Assembly (NCBI GenBank): GCA_036160575.1 | Contig: JAYYDT010000132.1 | Coordinates: forward strand, 1-51,073 | Origin: TMED26 sp002694075 | GTDB lineage: Bacteria; Pseudomonadota; Alphaproteobacteria; Thalassobaculales; Thalassobaculaceae | Direction: 5' to 3' | Length of the DNA: 51,073 nt | Part shown: piece by piece, positions 8,500 through 17,264 of the stretch | Layout of the letters: each line of letters opens with the position of its first letter | Position numbering within the stretch: position 1 is the first letter of the stretch | Notes under the pieces: generated by a model | Database searches by the model: none | Seen by the model: the letters and a program-made list of their open reading frames with translations, nothing else | What the model was told of the DNA's origin: nothing | Translations under genes and position numbers: made by a program

Positions 8500-9294
8500 A
8501 TGACCTTTTCGACGTTTTTTCTCGCCCCTCGGCGCCGGCCGGCCATCATCGCGACAATTCTAACGGCGGCGCTGCTCGGCGGGTGTTCTTGGTTGGAAAA
8601 CCTGGTGCTGGCCGGCGACACCGACACCGGCAAGATTGAGCGGGTAACGCGCGACCTCTTGGCCAGCGAGACCTTGCGCCAGGAACAGGTCGGCACGCGC
8701 CTGGAAACCATCCAGCGCCAAATGGATGATCGGCTGCAAGCGCTGGAGGCCGAGGCGGTGACCACGACCGCCGCGCTCAAGCAACGGATCGCCGATTTGA
8801 CCGAGCGCCTGGCCGCCGCCGACAGGCGGGCGCGGACCGCGGCGGCGGCACCGGCGCTGGAACTGGATGGGCTGAAAGCGCGCCACACCCAATTGGCCGC
8901 CCGGGTCGATGACCTGGTCACCCGCCGACGCCACCACGACGGCCGTTTGAACGCGCGTTTGGAGCGTTTGGAACTGCGCACCAGCGCCGTCAAGTTTCCC
9001 CCTGCCGACGGTGCGATCGGCATCCATTTGGCATCCTATCGCGCCTTCGACGACGCGATCGCCGGTTGGGATTTGCTAAGCCGCAAATATGGCGCCGATT
9101 TGATTGCCTTCACACCTGAATATCTGGCGGTGGAGACGGTCGGCGGCCGTTTCGTGCGGTTGATGATCGGGCTCGGCCGACCACGCGCCGATCTCGTGCC
9201 GGTGGTTGCCAGGCTGCGGGCCAGCGGCGATTATGCGATGATCATGCCGGTGCCACGCGACGCCGTCCGCGTCAAAGCGGCGCCCGCCTCATAA
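8500..9294 (+). CDS. Putative SPOR-type coiled-coil lipoprotein
   Basis: 264-aa protein, function not known. The N-terminus is basic, then hydrophobic, ending in a lipobox LLGGC with Cys29 as likely lipidation site. Residues ~45-165 are rich in heptad-like Leu/Ala/Arg/Gln and look like a coiled coil (for example ETIQRQMDDRLQALEAE, LNARLERLELR). The C-terminus (~170-255, IGIHLASYRAFDDAIAGWDL to DYAMIMP) has the length and pattern of a SPOR domain, which binds denuded peptidoglycan at division septa. A septal or envelope role is inference. It stands alone between the terminator at 8372 and the dehydrogenase gene. Confidence 0.7.
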   Translation: MTFSTFFLAPRRRPAIIATILTAALLGGCSWLENLVLAGDTDTGKIERVTRDLLASETLRQEQVGTRLETIQRQMDDRLQALEAEAVTTTAALKQRIADLTERLAAADRRARTAAAAPALELDGLKARHTQLAARVDDLVTRRRHHDGRLNARLERLELRTSAVKFPPADGAIGIHLASYRAFDDAIAGWDLLSRKYGADLIAFTPEYLAVETVGGRFVRLMIGLGRPRADLVPVVARLRASGDYAMIMPVPRDAVRVKAAPAS

Positions 9295-9343
9295 CCCCGC
9301 CCGCGCCGCCCTCGCCCGGTGGCGCCGACCAGGAGCCTCACCC

Positions 9344-10483
9344 ATGCGCATGCGTGCCGCCGTTTTGCGAGCCATCGCCGCCCCCACCCCCTACGCCGAT
9401 AGCCAACCGATCCAGATCGAAGAGATCGACTTGGCGCCGCCGGGCCCGGGCGAGGTGTTGGTGCGCATCGCCGGCGCCGGCCTTTGCCATTCCGATCTGT
9501 CGCTGATCAACGGCAATCGGCCGCGGCCGGTGCCCTTGGTGCTGGGCCACGAGGGGGCCGGCGAAGTCGTCGAATGCGGCGCCGGCGTCCGCGATTTGGC
9601 GCCCGGCGACCCGGTGGTGTTTCAGTTCTCGGCCAGTTGCGGGCGCTGCGCGCGCTGCCAGGCGGGCCGGCCGCAACTCTGCGACAAACATCGCGTGGCG
9701 CGTGCCGCCGGCGAGTTAATGGGCGGCGGCAGCCGCCTGCGTGATACGACCGGCGCGGTGGTCGCCCACCATTCCGGTGTTTCTTGTTTCGCTGAATACG
9801 CGGTCGTCGATCGCGGCTCGGCGGTCAAGGTGGACGGCGATATCGCCCTCGACAAGGCCGCCATCTTTGGCTGCGCGGTGATGACCGGGGTCGGGGCGGT
9901 GGTCAATACCGCCCGCCTGCAGGCCGGCGATACGGTCGCCGTGATCGGCCTCGGCGGGGTTGGCTTGAACGGGTTGTTGGGCGCGGTTTTCGCCGGCGCC
10001 GGGCAAATCATCGCGGTCGACACCAATCCCGCGCGCCTGGCCTTGGCCCGCCAATTGGGCGCCACCGACACCGTCGAGGCGGGCACCGACGAAACCGTCA
10101 CCGAGATTTTGGATCTCAGCGGCGGCGGCGTCGACTACGCTTTCGAATTCGCCGGCCGCACCGAGGCTATGGCGACCGCCTATGGCGCCCTTAAGGCCGG
10201 CGGCAGCGTGGTCACCGCCGGCCTGCCGGCGACCGGCGCGCAATTCAGCTTTGAGGTGGCCGGCCTGGTCGGCGATGAGAAATCGATCCGCGGCAGCTAC
10301 ATGGGCAGCTGTGTGCCGGTGCGCGACATCCCGCGCTTTATCGACCTTTACAAGCGCGGCAAGCTGCCCGTCGACGCCTTGATCAGCGACACCATTCCGC
10401 TGTCCGACATCAACGCCGGCTTCGACCGCTTGGCGGCCGGCGTCACCATCCGTCAAATCCTGGTGCCCCACGGCGAGCGCTGA
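9344..10483 (+). CDS. Zinc-dependent alcohol dehydrogenase (MDR family)
   Basis: 379-aa NAD(P)-dependent dehydrogenase. Catalytic zinc ligands Cys48 (AGLCHSDL), His69-Glu70 (LGHEGAG) and a later Cys near 178 (IFGCAVMTGVG) are present. Structural zinc cysteines are at 99, 102, 105 and 113. The Rossmann motif is VIGLGGVGLNG. The overall pattern fits the class III/benzyl-alcohol-dehydrogenase-like branch. AGGAG lies upstream of the ATG at 9344; an ATG two codons later is equally possible. Neighbouring MFS and enolase-superfamily genes suggest a small catabolic group, but the substrate is unknown. Confidence 0.88.
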   Translation: MRMRAAVLRAIAAPTPYADSQPIQIEEIDLAPPGPGEVLVRIAGAGLCHSDLSLINGNRPRPVPLVLGHEGAGEVVECGAGVRDLAPGDPVVFQFSASCGRCARCQAGRPQLCDKHRVARAAGELMGGGSRLRDTTGAVVAHHSGVSCFAEYAVVDRGSAVKVDGDIALDKAAIFGCAVMTGVGAVVNTARLQAGDTVAVIGLGGVGLNGLLGAVFAGAGQIIAVDTNPARLALARQLGATDTVEAGTDETVTEILDLSGGGVDYAFEFAGRTEAMATAYGALKAGGSVVTAGLPATGAQFSFEVAGLVGDEKSIRGSYMGSCVPVRDIPRFIDLYKRGKLPVDALISDTIPLSDINAGFDRLAAGVTIRQILVPHGER

Positions 10484-10492
10484 GCCACGACG

Positions 10493-11698
10493 CTACCGAC
10501 CACCGCGCGTGAGCAGCCAGGCACTGGCCAGAGCCAGAACGGCCAAGCCGTAATAAGGCGCCTGGTAGCTTGCCAAACCGGTCGCCAGCACACTGAACAG
10601 GGCCGGCAAAACCAGCACGCCGGAAAACATCGCGGCCGAGCCGAGGGCGGTCGCCTCGGTGCCTTGGGCGCCGCCAAGGCGGGCGTATTCGCCGTAAGCG
10701 ATGCCGGTGTAGCCCGAGGCGCTGATCCCGGCGGCGACACAGATCGCGGTGATCGCCGCCAGCGACCAGTCGGCGCCCAGGTGGGCGGCGGCGACCGCCG
10801 CCCCGGCCATGATCACGCCTTGCATGGCGAGCAACCAACGGGCGCCAATGACGCGGTCGGCGAACCATCCCCAAATCGGCCGGCTGACCACCCCGGCGAT
10901 TTGATAAAGCGCCAAAAAGCGCGCCGCCACCACCAGATCGAGCCCCCCTGGCCCGGTTAGTTGGACGACCAAAAAGGCGACGAAGCTGAGCTGAATGCCG
11001 GTGTAGCAAAAACACGCCGCCGACAGCCGCGCGATGGCGCCGTTGGCGAGTGGCGCCACCATCGCCCGCCAACGCGCCCGCGCGCGCATCCACCACGGGC
11101 CGCCGCCGGCCGAGACGGCGGTCCCGTCCGCCGCCAACGCGTCCCAATCGCGGCGCATCGCCGCAAGCACCAGAACGATCAGCGCGACCGGTACGATCTG
11201 AAACAGCAGGGACAGACGCCACCCGACGGCGGTCGCCACCACCGGCACCACCAGGGCCGCGAGGACACCGCCCAGCGGCACCCCGATCTGGCGGATTGAA
11301 AAAATAAAATTGCGCTGCGCGACCGGTGTTCGCGGCACCAAGACGGCGGTGCTGATCGGCGCCGTCGCACCATAGCCGCAGCCCATCACCAAAGCCGCCA
11401 GGGCAAGCGCCAAAAGACCATCCATGACCGCCGTGCCGGCGCCGCTGATGACCAGCATGGCGACCACCGTGAGCATCGTGAATTGGCCGACCCGGGCCGG
11501 CCCGTGGCGATGAATGAAGGTCACCGAACCGACCGCCGACAGCACGCCGACGCCGTAGACGACGGAGACGAAAAAACCGATCAGATTCCCGTCGATGTTC
11601 AGGTCGGCGGCCACCGCCGGCGCCACCGCGGCGAGCGAAAATGCCGCCATCGTCGCCAAGGTCTGCAAAATCAATGTGACCAGCAGCGCGGTGATCAT
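10493..11698 (-). CDS. MFS transporter
   Basis: 401-aa major facilitator protein with about 12 hydrophobic segments in two halves. The loop between segments 2 and 3 shows the degenerate MFS signature around FIHRHGPARVGQF, and a middle cytoplasmic loop is near WWMRARARWRAM. I start at the ATG at 11698 (MITALLVTLILQ), which has GGGGGA 5 bases upstream; the longer frame to 11764 adds a charged, unlikely N-terminus. It is divergent from the enolase-superfamily gene (152-base gap) and converges on the alcohol dehydrogenase with 9 bases between the stops. Uptake of the dehydratase substrate is plausible but unproven. Confidence 0.85.
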   Translation of the reverse strand: MITALLVTLILQTLATMAAFSLAAVAPAVAADLNIDGNLIGFFVSVVYGVGVLSAVGSVTFIHRHGPARVGQFTMLTVVAMLVISGAGTAVMDGLLALALAALVMGCGYGATAPISTAVLVPRTPVAQRNFIFSIRQIGVPLGGVLAALVVPVVATAVGWRLSLLFQIVPVALIVLVLAAMRRDWDALAADGTAVSAGGGPWWMRARARWRAMVAPLANGAIARLSAACFCYTGIQLSFVAFLVVQLTGPGGLDLVVAARFLALYQIAGVVSRPIWGWFADRVIGARWLLAMQGVIMAGAAVAAAHLGADWSLAAITAICVAAGISASGYTGIAYGEYARLGGAQGTEATALGSAAMFSGVLVLPALFSVLATGLASYQAPYYGLAVLALASAWLLTRGGR

Positions 11699-11850
11699 CG
11701 TCGTCCCCCGCCGGCCCCTTGGCGCCGTCCGTGATCCATGATCCGCACGGTATTGATCGCCCACGACTTGTCCAGTTCAAATCGCCGGCGATCTCGGGCA
11801 TGCTGCCCCCAGACCAACGCGGCCATGGAGCCGACCGGCCGGAGGATGCG

Positions 11851-13050
11851 ATGAAAGTCACGGAAATTGAGACCATTCGCTTGGCGGAATTTCCCAATCT
11901 GTTGTGGGTCCGTCTCTTAACCGACGACGGGGTCACCGGCCTCGGCGAGAGTTTTTACGGCCCGGGCGCCGTTGAGGCGCATATCCATGAGACCATCGCG
12001 CCCTATCTGCTGGGGCGTGATCCCTTGGCCATCGAGGCCCATCAGGCGCATTTGATCGGCTATCTGGGCTTCGCCGGCAGCGGCGCGGAAATGCGCGGCC
12101 GTTCGGCCGTCGATATCGCGCTGTGGGATTTGTGGGGGCGGGCCAGCGGCCAGCCGATCCATCAATTGCTGGGCGGCCGCGTGCGCGATTCCATCGGTGT
12201 CTACAACACTTGCGCCGGCTATCGCTATGTCCGCGCCAAACCGGTGCAGGGCACCGCCAATTTCGGGCTCGACGGCCATGAGGGGCCGTATGAAGACCTG
12301 GACGCCTTTCTCAATCATGCCGACGACCTGGCCCATAGCCTGTTGGAGATGGGCATTGGGGCGATGAAAATTTGGCCCTTCGATTACGCCGCCGAAGCCT
12401 CCCATGGCCAGGCCATTTCAACCGCCGACCTGAAGACCGCGCTGGCGCCGTTCGAAAAAATTCGCGCCGCTCTGGGTGACAAAATGGAGGTGATGGCCGA
12501 ACTGCATTCGCTATGGAACCGGCCGATGGCGGTCAAAATCGCCGGCGCCCTGGAGGAATTCAATCCGCATTGGATCGAGGATCCGGTGTTCATGGATCAT
12601 CTCGACAGTTTGGACGAGGTCGCCCGCGCCACCACCGCGCCGATCGCGGTCGGCGAGACCTTGGGTGGACGCGCCGCCTATCGCAGCCTGCTCGCCCTCG
12701 ACAGTTTAAGCGTGATCATTCTCGACCTGACCTGGTGCGGCGGTCTGACCGAAGCACGCAAAATCGCCGCCATGGCCGACAGTTACCACGTGCCGGTGGC
12801 GGCCCATGACTGTACGGGTCCGGTTGCCTTGACCGCCGCCGTGCACTTCGCCCTGCACAGCCGCAACTGCTATATCCAGGAGGTGGTGCGGGCCTTTTAC
12901 TATGGCTGGTACGGTGAGTTGGTGACCGATCTGCCGCCGCTTGAGAACGGCGTCATCCGGGCGCCGGACGGCCCCGGTTTGGGCTTGGAGTTGCTGCCCG
13001 ACATCGCCCGCCGGCCCGACGCTCAGGTGCGCCGAAGCACCCTCGATTGA
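11851..13050 (+). CDS. Mandelate racemase/muconate lactonizing enzyme-family protein (probable sugar-acid dehydratase)
   Basis: 399-aa enolase-superfamily enzyme. It has the N-terminal capping domain and a TIM-barrel with Lys173 (AMKIWPF), putative Mg ligands Glu217 (AELHSLWN), Glu243 (WIEDPV) and Glu269 (AVGETLGG), and His319 (AAHDCTGP). His219 follows the first ligand. This arrangement resembles acid-sugar dehydratases (gluconate/galactonate type) more than mandelate racemase, because the second Lys of the KxK motif is absent. GGAGG lies 5 bases before the ATG at 11851. It is divergent from an MFS carrier, a common layout for sugar-acid uptake and breakdown. The precise substrate is not inferable. 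Confidence 0.85.
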   Translation: MKVTEIETIRLAEFPNLLWVRLLTDDGVTGLGESFYGPGAVEAHIHETIAPYLLGRDPLAIEAHQAHLIGYLGFAGSGAEMRGRSAVDIALWDLWGRASGQPIHQLLGGRVRDSIGVYNTCAGYRYVRAKPVQGTANFGLDGHEGPYEDLDAFLNHADDLAHSLLEMGIGAMKIWPFDYAAEASHGQAISTADLKTALAPFEKIRAALGDKMEVMAELHSLWNRPMAVKIAGALEEFNPHWIEDPVFMDHLDSLDEVARATTAPIAVGETLGGRAAYRSLLALDSLSVIILDLTWCGGLTEARKIAAMADSYHVPVAAHDCTGPVALTAAVHFALHSRNCYIQEVVRAFYYGWYGELVTDLPPLENGVIRAPDGPGLGLELLPDIARRPDAQVRRSTLD

Positions 13051-13053
13051 GCA

Positions 13054-13069
13054 CCGCGCTTCGGCGCGG
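13054..13069 (+). terminator. UUCG-capped hairpin just after the enolase-superfamily gene
   Basis: CCGCGC-TTCG-GCGCGG forms a perfect 6-bp GC stem closed by a C(UUCG)G tetraloop, beginning 3 bases after the stop codon. No U-tract follows, so it is not a canonical intrinsic terminator. It could be a 3' stabilizer, a factor-dependent end, or chance in GC-rich DNA. Confidence 0.35.
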
Positions 13070-13118
13070 CCGCCGAACGTGTTAGGTTCCAAGTGGCGAA
13101 TCATCGACGAGGCGTGCC

Positions 13119-14270
13119 ATGGACCCTATCTTTTTGACGATCGCCGGCGGGCTCGCCCTGGCGCTGCTCGGCGGGCTTGGCCTGTGGCTGTTGCGGGCCG
13201 GCCGGGGCGACCGCCAGCGCCTGACCGCGCATCTCGATGAGCAGCGCCGGCATAGCTTGGAACTGGCCGGCCGCCTGGCCCAAATGGCCGAGAATACCAG
13301 CGCCCAACAGGGCCAATTGGCGGAAGCCCTGCAACGCCAGGAACGCGAGCTCGCCAAACGGCTGGAGGACCGGCTGGCCGACCTTAACCGGCGGATCGGT
13401 GATACCCTGACGCGCAATCAGGAATCCACGCAAACCACGATGACCGACCTGAAGGAACGTTTAGCGGTGATCGACGCGGCGCAAAAGAACATCACCGATT
13501 TGTCCAGCCAAGTGGTCGGCCTGCAAGACATCCTGTCCAATAAACAAGCGCGTGGCGCCTTTGGCGAAATCCAGTTGAACGACTTGGTTTCCGGTGTGCT
13601 ACCGCCCAACGCCTACGCCTTGCAAGCCTCCCTCTCCAACGGCCGGCGCGCCGATTGTTTGTTGCTCTTGCCGAACCCGCCCGGCGCCATCGTGATCGAC
13701 AGCAAATTCCCCCTGGAAAGCTACCGCGCCTTGACCGAGGCGCGCGACGACGAGACCCGCGCCGCCGCCCGCAAACAATTGGGCGCCGATATCCAGACCC
13801 ATGTGAAGGCGATCGCCGAGCGCTATATTCTACCTGGCGAAACGGCGGAATCAGCCCTCATGTTCCTGCCGTCGGAGGCGATTTACGCCGAATTGCACGC
13901 CAGCTTGCCACAGGTCGTCGACGAGTCTTTTCGCCGGCGCGTGTGGATCGTCTCGCCGACCACCATGATGGCCACGTTGAACACCGTGCGCGCGGTTTTG
14001 AAAGACGTGCGCATGCGCGAGCAGGCCCATATCATCCAGCGCGAGATGTACGCGTTGTTGGAGGACATCGGCCGGCTGGACCAGCGCGTCGACAAGCTAC
14101 AGAGCCATTTCGGTCAGGCCGAGAAAGATCTGCGCGAAATTCGCATTTCCACCGACAAGGTGGCCAAACGCGGCGGCCGCATCCAGGAATTGGACATCGG
14201 CGACGAGATCGGCGCCGGCGCCCTGGAGGACGGCAAGGTCATGCGCCTGGCCGACCGTGGCGGCGCGTGA
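13119..14270 (+). CDS. rmuC: DNA recombination protein RmuC
   Basis: 383-aa RmuC-family protein, implicated in limiting recombination at inverted repeats and carrying a PD-(D/E)XK-like nuclease fold. Residues 1-25 form a membrane anchor (MDPIFLTIAGGLALALLGGLG). A long coiled coil follows (~30-120, with EQRRHSLELAGRLAQMAE). The conserved core (~140-330) has GAFGEIQLNDLV, DSKFPLESY, LMFLPSEAIYAEL and WIVSPTTMMATLNTVRA. The tail is variable. It converges on recR with 6 bases between the stops. Its nearness to recR and dnaX fits a replication/repair neighbourhood. Confidence 0.95.
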   Translation: MDPIFLTIAGGLALALLGGLGLWLLRAGRGDRQRLTAHLDEQRRHSLELAGRLAQMAENTSAQQGQLAEALQRQERELAKRLEDRLADLNRRIGDTLTRNQESTQTTMTDLKERLAVIDAAQKNITDLSSQVVGLQDILSNKQARGAFGEIQLNDLVSGVLPPNAYALQASLSNGRRADCLLLLPNPPGAIVIDSKFPLESYRALTEARDDETRAAARKQLGADIQTHVKAIAERYILPGETAESALMFLPSEAIYAELHASLPQVVDESFRRRVWIVSPTTMMATLNTVRAVLKDVRMREQAHIIQREMYALLEDIGRLDQRVDKLQSHFGQAEKDLREIRISTDKVAKRGGRIQELDIGDEIGAGALEDGKVMRLADRGGA

Positions 14271-14276
14271 GGCCGG

Positions 14277-14870
14277 CTATAGGCCGCGGCGCGCCTTGAC
14301 CGCCTGGGCCAGGGTGCCGTCGTCGAGGTAATCCAACTCGCCGCCGACCGGCACGCCATGGGCCAAACGGGTAATCTGCACATCCCTGCCGGCCAGGCGG
14401 TCAGCGATGTAATGGGCGGTGGTCTGACCGTCAACGGTGGCGTTCATGGCCAAGATCACCTCGCGCACCGGGCCGTCGGCGACTCGCCGGATCAACCCGT
14501 CGATGTGCAAATCCTCGGGCCCGACACCGTCAAGAGCCGACAGCACCCCGCCCAGCACATGATAGCGGCCGCGAAAAGCCGCCGCCCGTTCAAGCGCCCA
14601 CAGGTCGGAAACCTCCTCGACCACGCAAATCAAGGTGTCATCGCGCCGCTCGTCGCGGCAGATGGCGCAGGGGTCGCGGTCGTCCCAATTGCCGCAGACA
14701 GCGCACGCGACCACCGTGCGGGCGGTTTGCTGCATCGCCTCAATGAGCGGCAGCATCAACGATTCCCGGCGCTTCAGCAAATGCAGCACGGCCCGCCGCG
14801 CCGAGCGCGGCCCCAATCCCGGCAGCCGCGCCAAATAGCGCATTAAATGTTCGATTTCTCCGCCGGCCAT
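14277..14870 (-). CDS. recR: Recombination mediator protein RecR
   Basis: 197-aa RecR acts with RecF/RecO in loading RecA at gaps. Residues ~1-50 have the HhH region (LPGLGPRSARRAVLHLL). The zinc finger has CAVCGNWDDRDPCAIC, followed by a Toprim domain with ICVVEE and LHIDGLI. The C-terminal GVPVGGELDYLDDGTLAQA is typical. Length is normal. It is the last gene of the order ffs-dnaX-ybaB-recR, 12 bases after ybaB, as in many proteobacteria. Confidence 0.97.
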   Translation of the reverse strand: MAGGEIEHLMRYLARLPGLGPRSARRAVLHLLKRRESLMLPLIEAMQQTARTVVACAVCGNWDDRDPCAICRDERRDDTLICVVEEVSDLWALERAAAFRGRYHVLGGVLSALDGVGPEDLHIDGLIRRVADGPVREVILAMNATVDGQTTAHYIADRLAGRDVQITRLAHGVPVGGELDYLDDGTLAQAVKARRGL

Positions 14871-14882
14871 CGCGCCCGACGC

Positions 14883-15206
14883 CTAAAACGGCAGTTTGAA
14901 ACCGGGCGGCAGGGACAAGCCGCCGGTCAGCTTGCGCATTTCCTCGGCGGCCAAATCCTCGGCCTTTTGGCGCGCGTCGTTAACCGCCGCGACAATCAAA
15001 TCCTCCAACACCTCGACCTCCGCCGGGGTGGCCAGGCTGGGGTCGATGTTGATCGCCCGCATCATGCCCTTACCGGTCATTGTCACGGTGACCAGACCGG
15101 CGCCGCTTTCGCCGGTTACCTCAATGGTCTGTAGCTGGTTTTGCATTTCCTCGACGCGGCTTTGCATTTCCTGCGCCTGCTTCATCATTTGAGCGATGTT
15201 TTTCAT
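14883..15206 (-). CDS. YbaB/EbfC family nucleoid-associated protein
   Basis: 107-aa DNA-binding protein of the YbaB/EbfC family, which forms tweezer-like dimers and coats the nucleoid. Visible family features are an N-terminal helix (NIAQMMKQAQEMQSRVEEMQ), central strands (VTGESGAGLVTVTMTGKG) and VLEDLIVAAVNDA. The ATG at 15206 follows an AGAG ribosome site; a GTG two codons upstream is also in frame. It sits between dnaX and recR in the usual order. Confidence 0.94.
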   Translation of the reverse strand: MKNIAQMMKQAQEMQSRVEEMQNQLQTIEVTGESGAGLVTVTMTGKGMMRAINIDPSLATPAEVEVLEDLIVAAVNDARQKAEDLAAEEMRKLTGGLSLPPGFKLPF

Positions 15207-15238
15207 CCGCACTCTCTCATCGCGACAACGCTTGGGGG

Positions 15239-17065
15239 TTAAAATCCGGTGCCCGCGGACGGGTCCTCGGCAATAAAATCATGGTCTTCACTGTCGTCGT
15301 CATCGTCCTCCATCGGCGGCGGCGGTACCGCGCCGGCGGCCGGACGAAGGTCTTTGATGGACTCGATTTGGGCCCCGGGAAAGGCCGCCAAGACCGCCTG
15401 CACGGTGGGGTCGCGCGCCGCCTCGGCTTCGGCCGCCGCGCGCGCCGCTTGACGCGCCTCACTGCGGGTCGGCCCTCCGCCGGCGGCCAAGTCAACCGCC
15501 CAAACGGTGCCGGTCCACTGCCGCAAGGCGGCGGCCAAATTGGCCGCCAAATCGGACGGTGCGCCAGGCAGGACCTCAATCGTGAGCTGTCCCTCGGCCA
15601 GCGCCACCGGCCGCACGTAATCGCTGAGATAAGCCAGCAGACGGGCCTCGCGATGGGCGCTGCACAAGGCGATGATATCGTCGAAATCGCGCGGCTGGCC
15701 GGCCGCCGTCGGCACCGCTGCCGCCGTCGTCGGCTCGCTGGGTGTCGAATCCCCGGGGGTTGGTTCGGCGGACACCGGATCGGGAGCGGCCGGCGCGCTG
15801 GGCTTTTCTGCCGCCGCCGCAGACGGCGCGCCCGGCGGTGCCGCCGAGCTTCCGCCACTTGATGACGGCGGCGCGGTCGCCGGCGCCGCGGGCGGCGCGT
15901 TTTCGGTCAATTGCTTGACCAAATCGCCGGGCGACGGCAAGTCGGCGACATGGGCCAGGCGAATCAACACCATCTCACAAGCGGCCATTGGCTGAGGCGC
16001 GATTTGCACCTCGCCGACGCCCTTCAACAGCATCTGCCAGGTGCGTCCCAAAACCGCCACCGACAGGGCCTCGGCAAAAGCCGCGCCGCGGGTCCGTTCG
16101 AGCTCCGAAATGCCCGGCTCGGTCAGTGCGCTGGGCGCGGTTTTAGCTTTGGTCACCCAATGGGTGAGGGCGAGCAAATCCTGCAACACCACCAGGGGGT
16201 CGGCGCCGTGGGCGTGCATGGCGGCCAACAACTCCAAACTCTCGGCCAAGCGGCCGGCCATCACCGCCTCGAAAAGATCGTAGATTTGCGCGCGATCGGC
16301 GAGGCCCAGCATGGTCCGCACCTGATCGGCGCCGACCGCTTCGTGCGCCATCGCCATGGCCTGATCCAAAATCGACAGCCCGTCGCGCGCCGAACCATCG
16401 GCGGCGCGGGCGATCAGGGCCAGCGCCTCGTCCTCGACGGTGACCTGCTCGGTGGCCGCGACGGCGCCTAACAAGTCGATCAAATCCGGCGCCGACAATC
16501 GCCGCAGGTCGAAGCGCTGGCAGCGCGATTGAACGGTGATCGGCACCTTGCGAATTTCGGTGGTGGCGAACACGAATTTCACATGCGGCGGCGGTTCCTC
16601 AAGCGTCTTCAACAAGGCGTTGAAGGCGTTGCGCGACAGCATGTGGACTTCGTCGATGATGTAGACTTTGAAGCGCGCCGACACCGGCTTGTAACGCACA
16701 CCCTCGATAATCTCGCGAATGTCGTCAACGCCGGTGCGGCTGGCGGCGTCCATTTCGATGACATCGACATGGCGGTCCTCGGTGATCGCCAGACAGTTGG
16801 CGCAGGTGCCGCAGGGATCGACCGTCGGTCCGTCCGCGCTCAGGCAATTTAAGCCCTTGGCGACGATCCGCGCGGTTGTCGTCTTGCCGACGCCGCGGAC
16901 CCCGGTGAGGATAAAGGCATGCGCCACCCGGCCCTGGGCGAAGGCGTTGGACAAGGTGCGCACCAGCGCTTCCTGGCCCTTCAAATCCGCGAAGGTGGTC
17001 GGCCGATACTTGCGTGCGAGCACGCGGTAGGCGCCGCTGTCACTGGCCGTCATCAGGTCATCCAT
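15239..17065 (-). CDS. dnaX: DNA polymerase III subunits gamma/tau
   Basis: 608-aa clamp-loader ATPase. The N-terminal AAA+ module has YRVLARKYRPTTFADLKGQ, Walker A GVRGVGKTTTARIVAKG, a four-cysteine zinc module (around DPCGTCANCLAI), DEVHMLS and the SRC motif TVQSRCQRFDL. A Pro/Ala/Ser-rich linker lies around residues 400-470. The tau-like C-terminal domain ends in an acidic DDDDDSEDHDF tail. No A-rich slippery heptamer is visible, so an E. coli-style gamma frameshift is not supported. The ATG at 17065 has no ribosome site but a TATGAT hexamer 7 bases upstream, so the message may be leaderless. ATGs at 17077 and 17053 are alternatives. Confidence 0.95.
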   Translation of the reverse strand: MDDLMTASDSGAYRVLARKYRPTTFADLKGQEALVRTLSNAFAQGRVAHAFILTGVRGVGKTTTARIVAKGLNCLSADGPTVDPCGTCANCLAITEDRHVDVIEMDAASRTGVDDIREIIEGVRYKPVSARFKVYIIDEVHMLSRNAFNALLKTLEEPPPHVKFVFATTEIRKVPITVQSRCQRFDLRRLSAPDLIDLLGAVAATEQVTVEDEALALIARAADGSARDGLSILDQAMAMAHEAVGADQVRTMLGLADRAQIYDLFEAVMAGRLAESLELLAAMHAHGADPLVVLQDLLALTHWVTKAKTAPSALTEPGISELERTRGAAFAEALSVAVLGRTWQMLLKGVGEVQIAPQPMAACEMVLIRLAHVADLPSPGDLVKQLTENAPPAAPATAPPSSSGGSSAAPPGAPSAAAAEKPSAPAAPDPVSAEPTPGDSTPSEPTTAAAVPTAAGQPRDFDDIIALCSAHREARLLAYLSDYVRPVALAEGQLTIEVLPGAPSDLAANLAAALRQWTGTVWAVDLAAGGGPTRSEARQAARAAAEAEAARDPTVQAVLAAFPGAQIESIKDLRPAAGAVPPPPMEDDDDDSEDHDFIAEDPSAGTGF

Positions 17066-17072
17066 GGATCGG

Positions 17073-17078
17073 ATCATA
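17073..17078 (-). promoter_or_regulatory. Possible dnaX -10 element
   Basis: On the minus strand TATGAT (5 of 6 to consensus) lies 7 bases before the dnaX ATG at 17065. The region 17 bases upstream (TTCCGC) is a poor -35. If used, the transcript would begin at or beside the start codon. dnaX may otherwise be read through from ffs. Confidence 0.3.
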
Positions 17079-17097
17079 GGCCAGCGCGGCCGTCGGC

Positions 17098-17190
17098 GGA
17101 AGGTTGGAAACGACCCAAACGGAAACTCGTTACGGCTGCTTCCTCTCGGACCTGACCGGGTTGGCGAGATGTTTGTCCGCCCAACCTTCC
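17098..17190 (-). ncRNA. ffs: 4.5S signal recognition particle RNA (small bacterial type)
   Basis: On the minus strand the conserved SRP core is read at 17157-17134 (GGTCAGGTCC, then GAGA, then GGAAGCAGCC), the Ffh-binding domain IV. The ends pair perfectly: GGAAGGTTGG (17190-17181) with CCAACCTTCC (17107-17098), which sets the length at about 93 bases. The RNA forms the SRP with Ffh and directs ribosomes making membrane proteins to FtsY. The apical tetraloop reads GAGA, where E. coli has GGAA. ffs directly upstream of dnaX on the same strand is the usual alphaproteobacterial order. The exact 5' and 3' ends are inferred from the terminal stem. Confidence 0.95.
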
Positions 17191-17197
17191 ACGCGCA

Positions 17198-17226
17198 TAT
17201 ATCGAGGAAAAGCGCGCGCGGGGCAA
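17198..17226 (-). promoter_or_regulatory. Putative ffs promoter
   Basis: On the minus strand TTGCCC (17226-17221), a 17-base spacer and GATATA (17203-17198) place a transcription start 7 bases further on, exactly at 17190, the predicted 5' end of the SRP RNA. The hexamers are individually weak, but the spacing agrees with the RNA end. Confidence 0.45.
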
Positions 17227-17264
17227 GCTTTAAGGAGGGGCGGCGAAAACCGATTGCCGGCCCC

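Noticed and set aside
15239..16540. Programmed frameshift in dnaX to make gamma
   Set aside because: No A AAA AAG-type slippery heptamer is visible on the coding strand.
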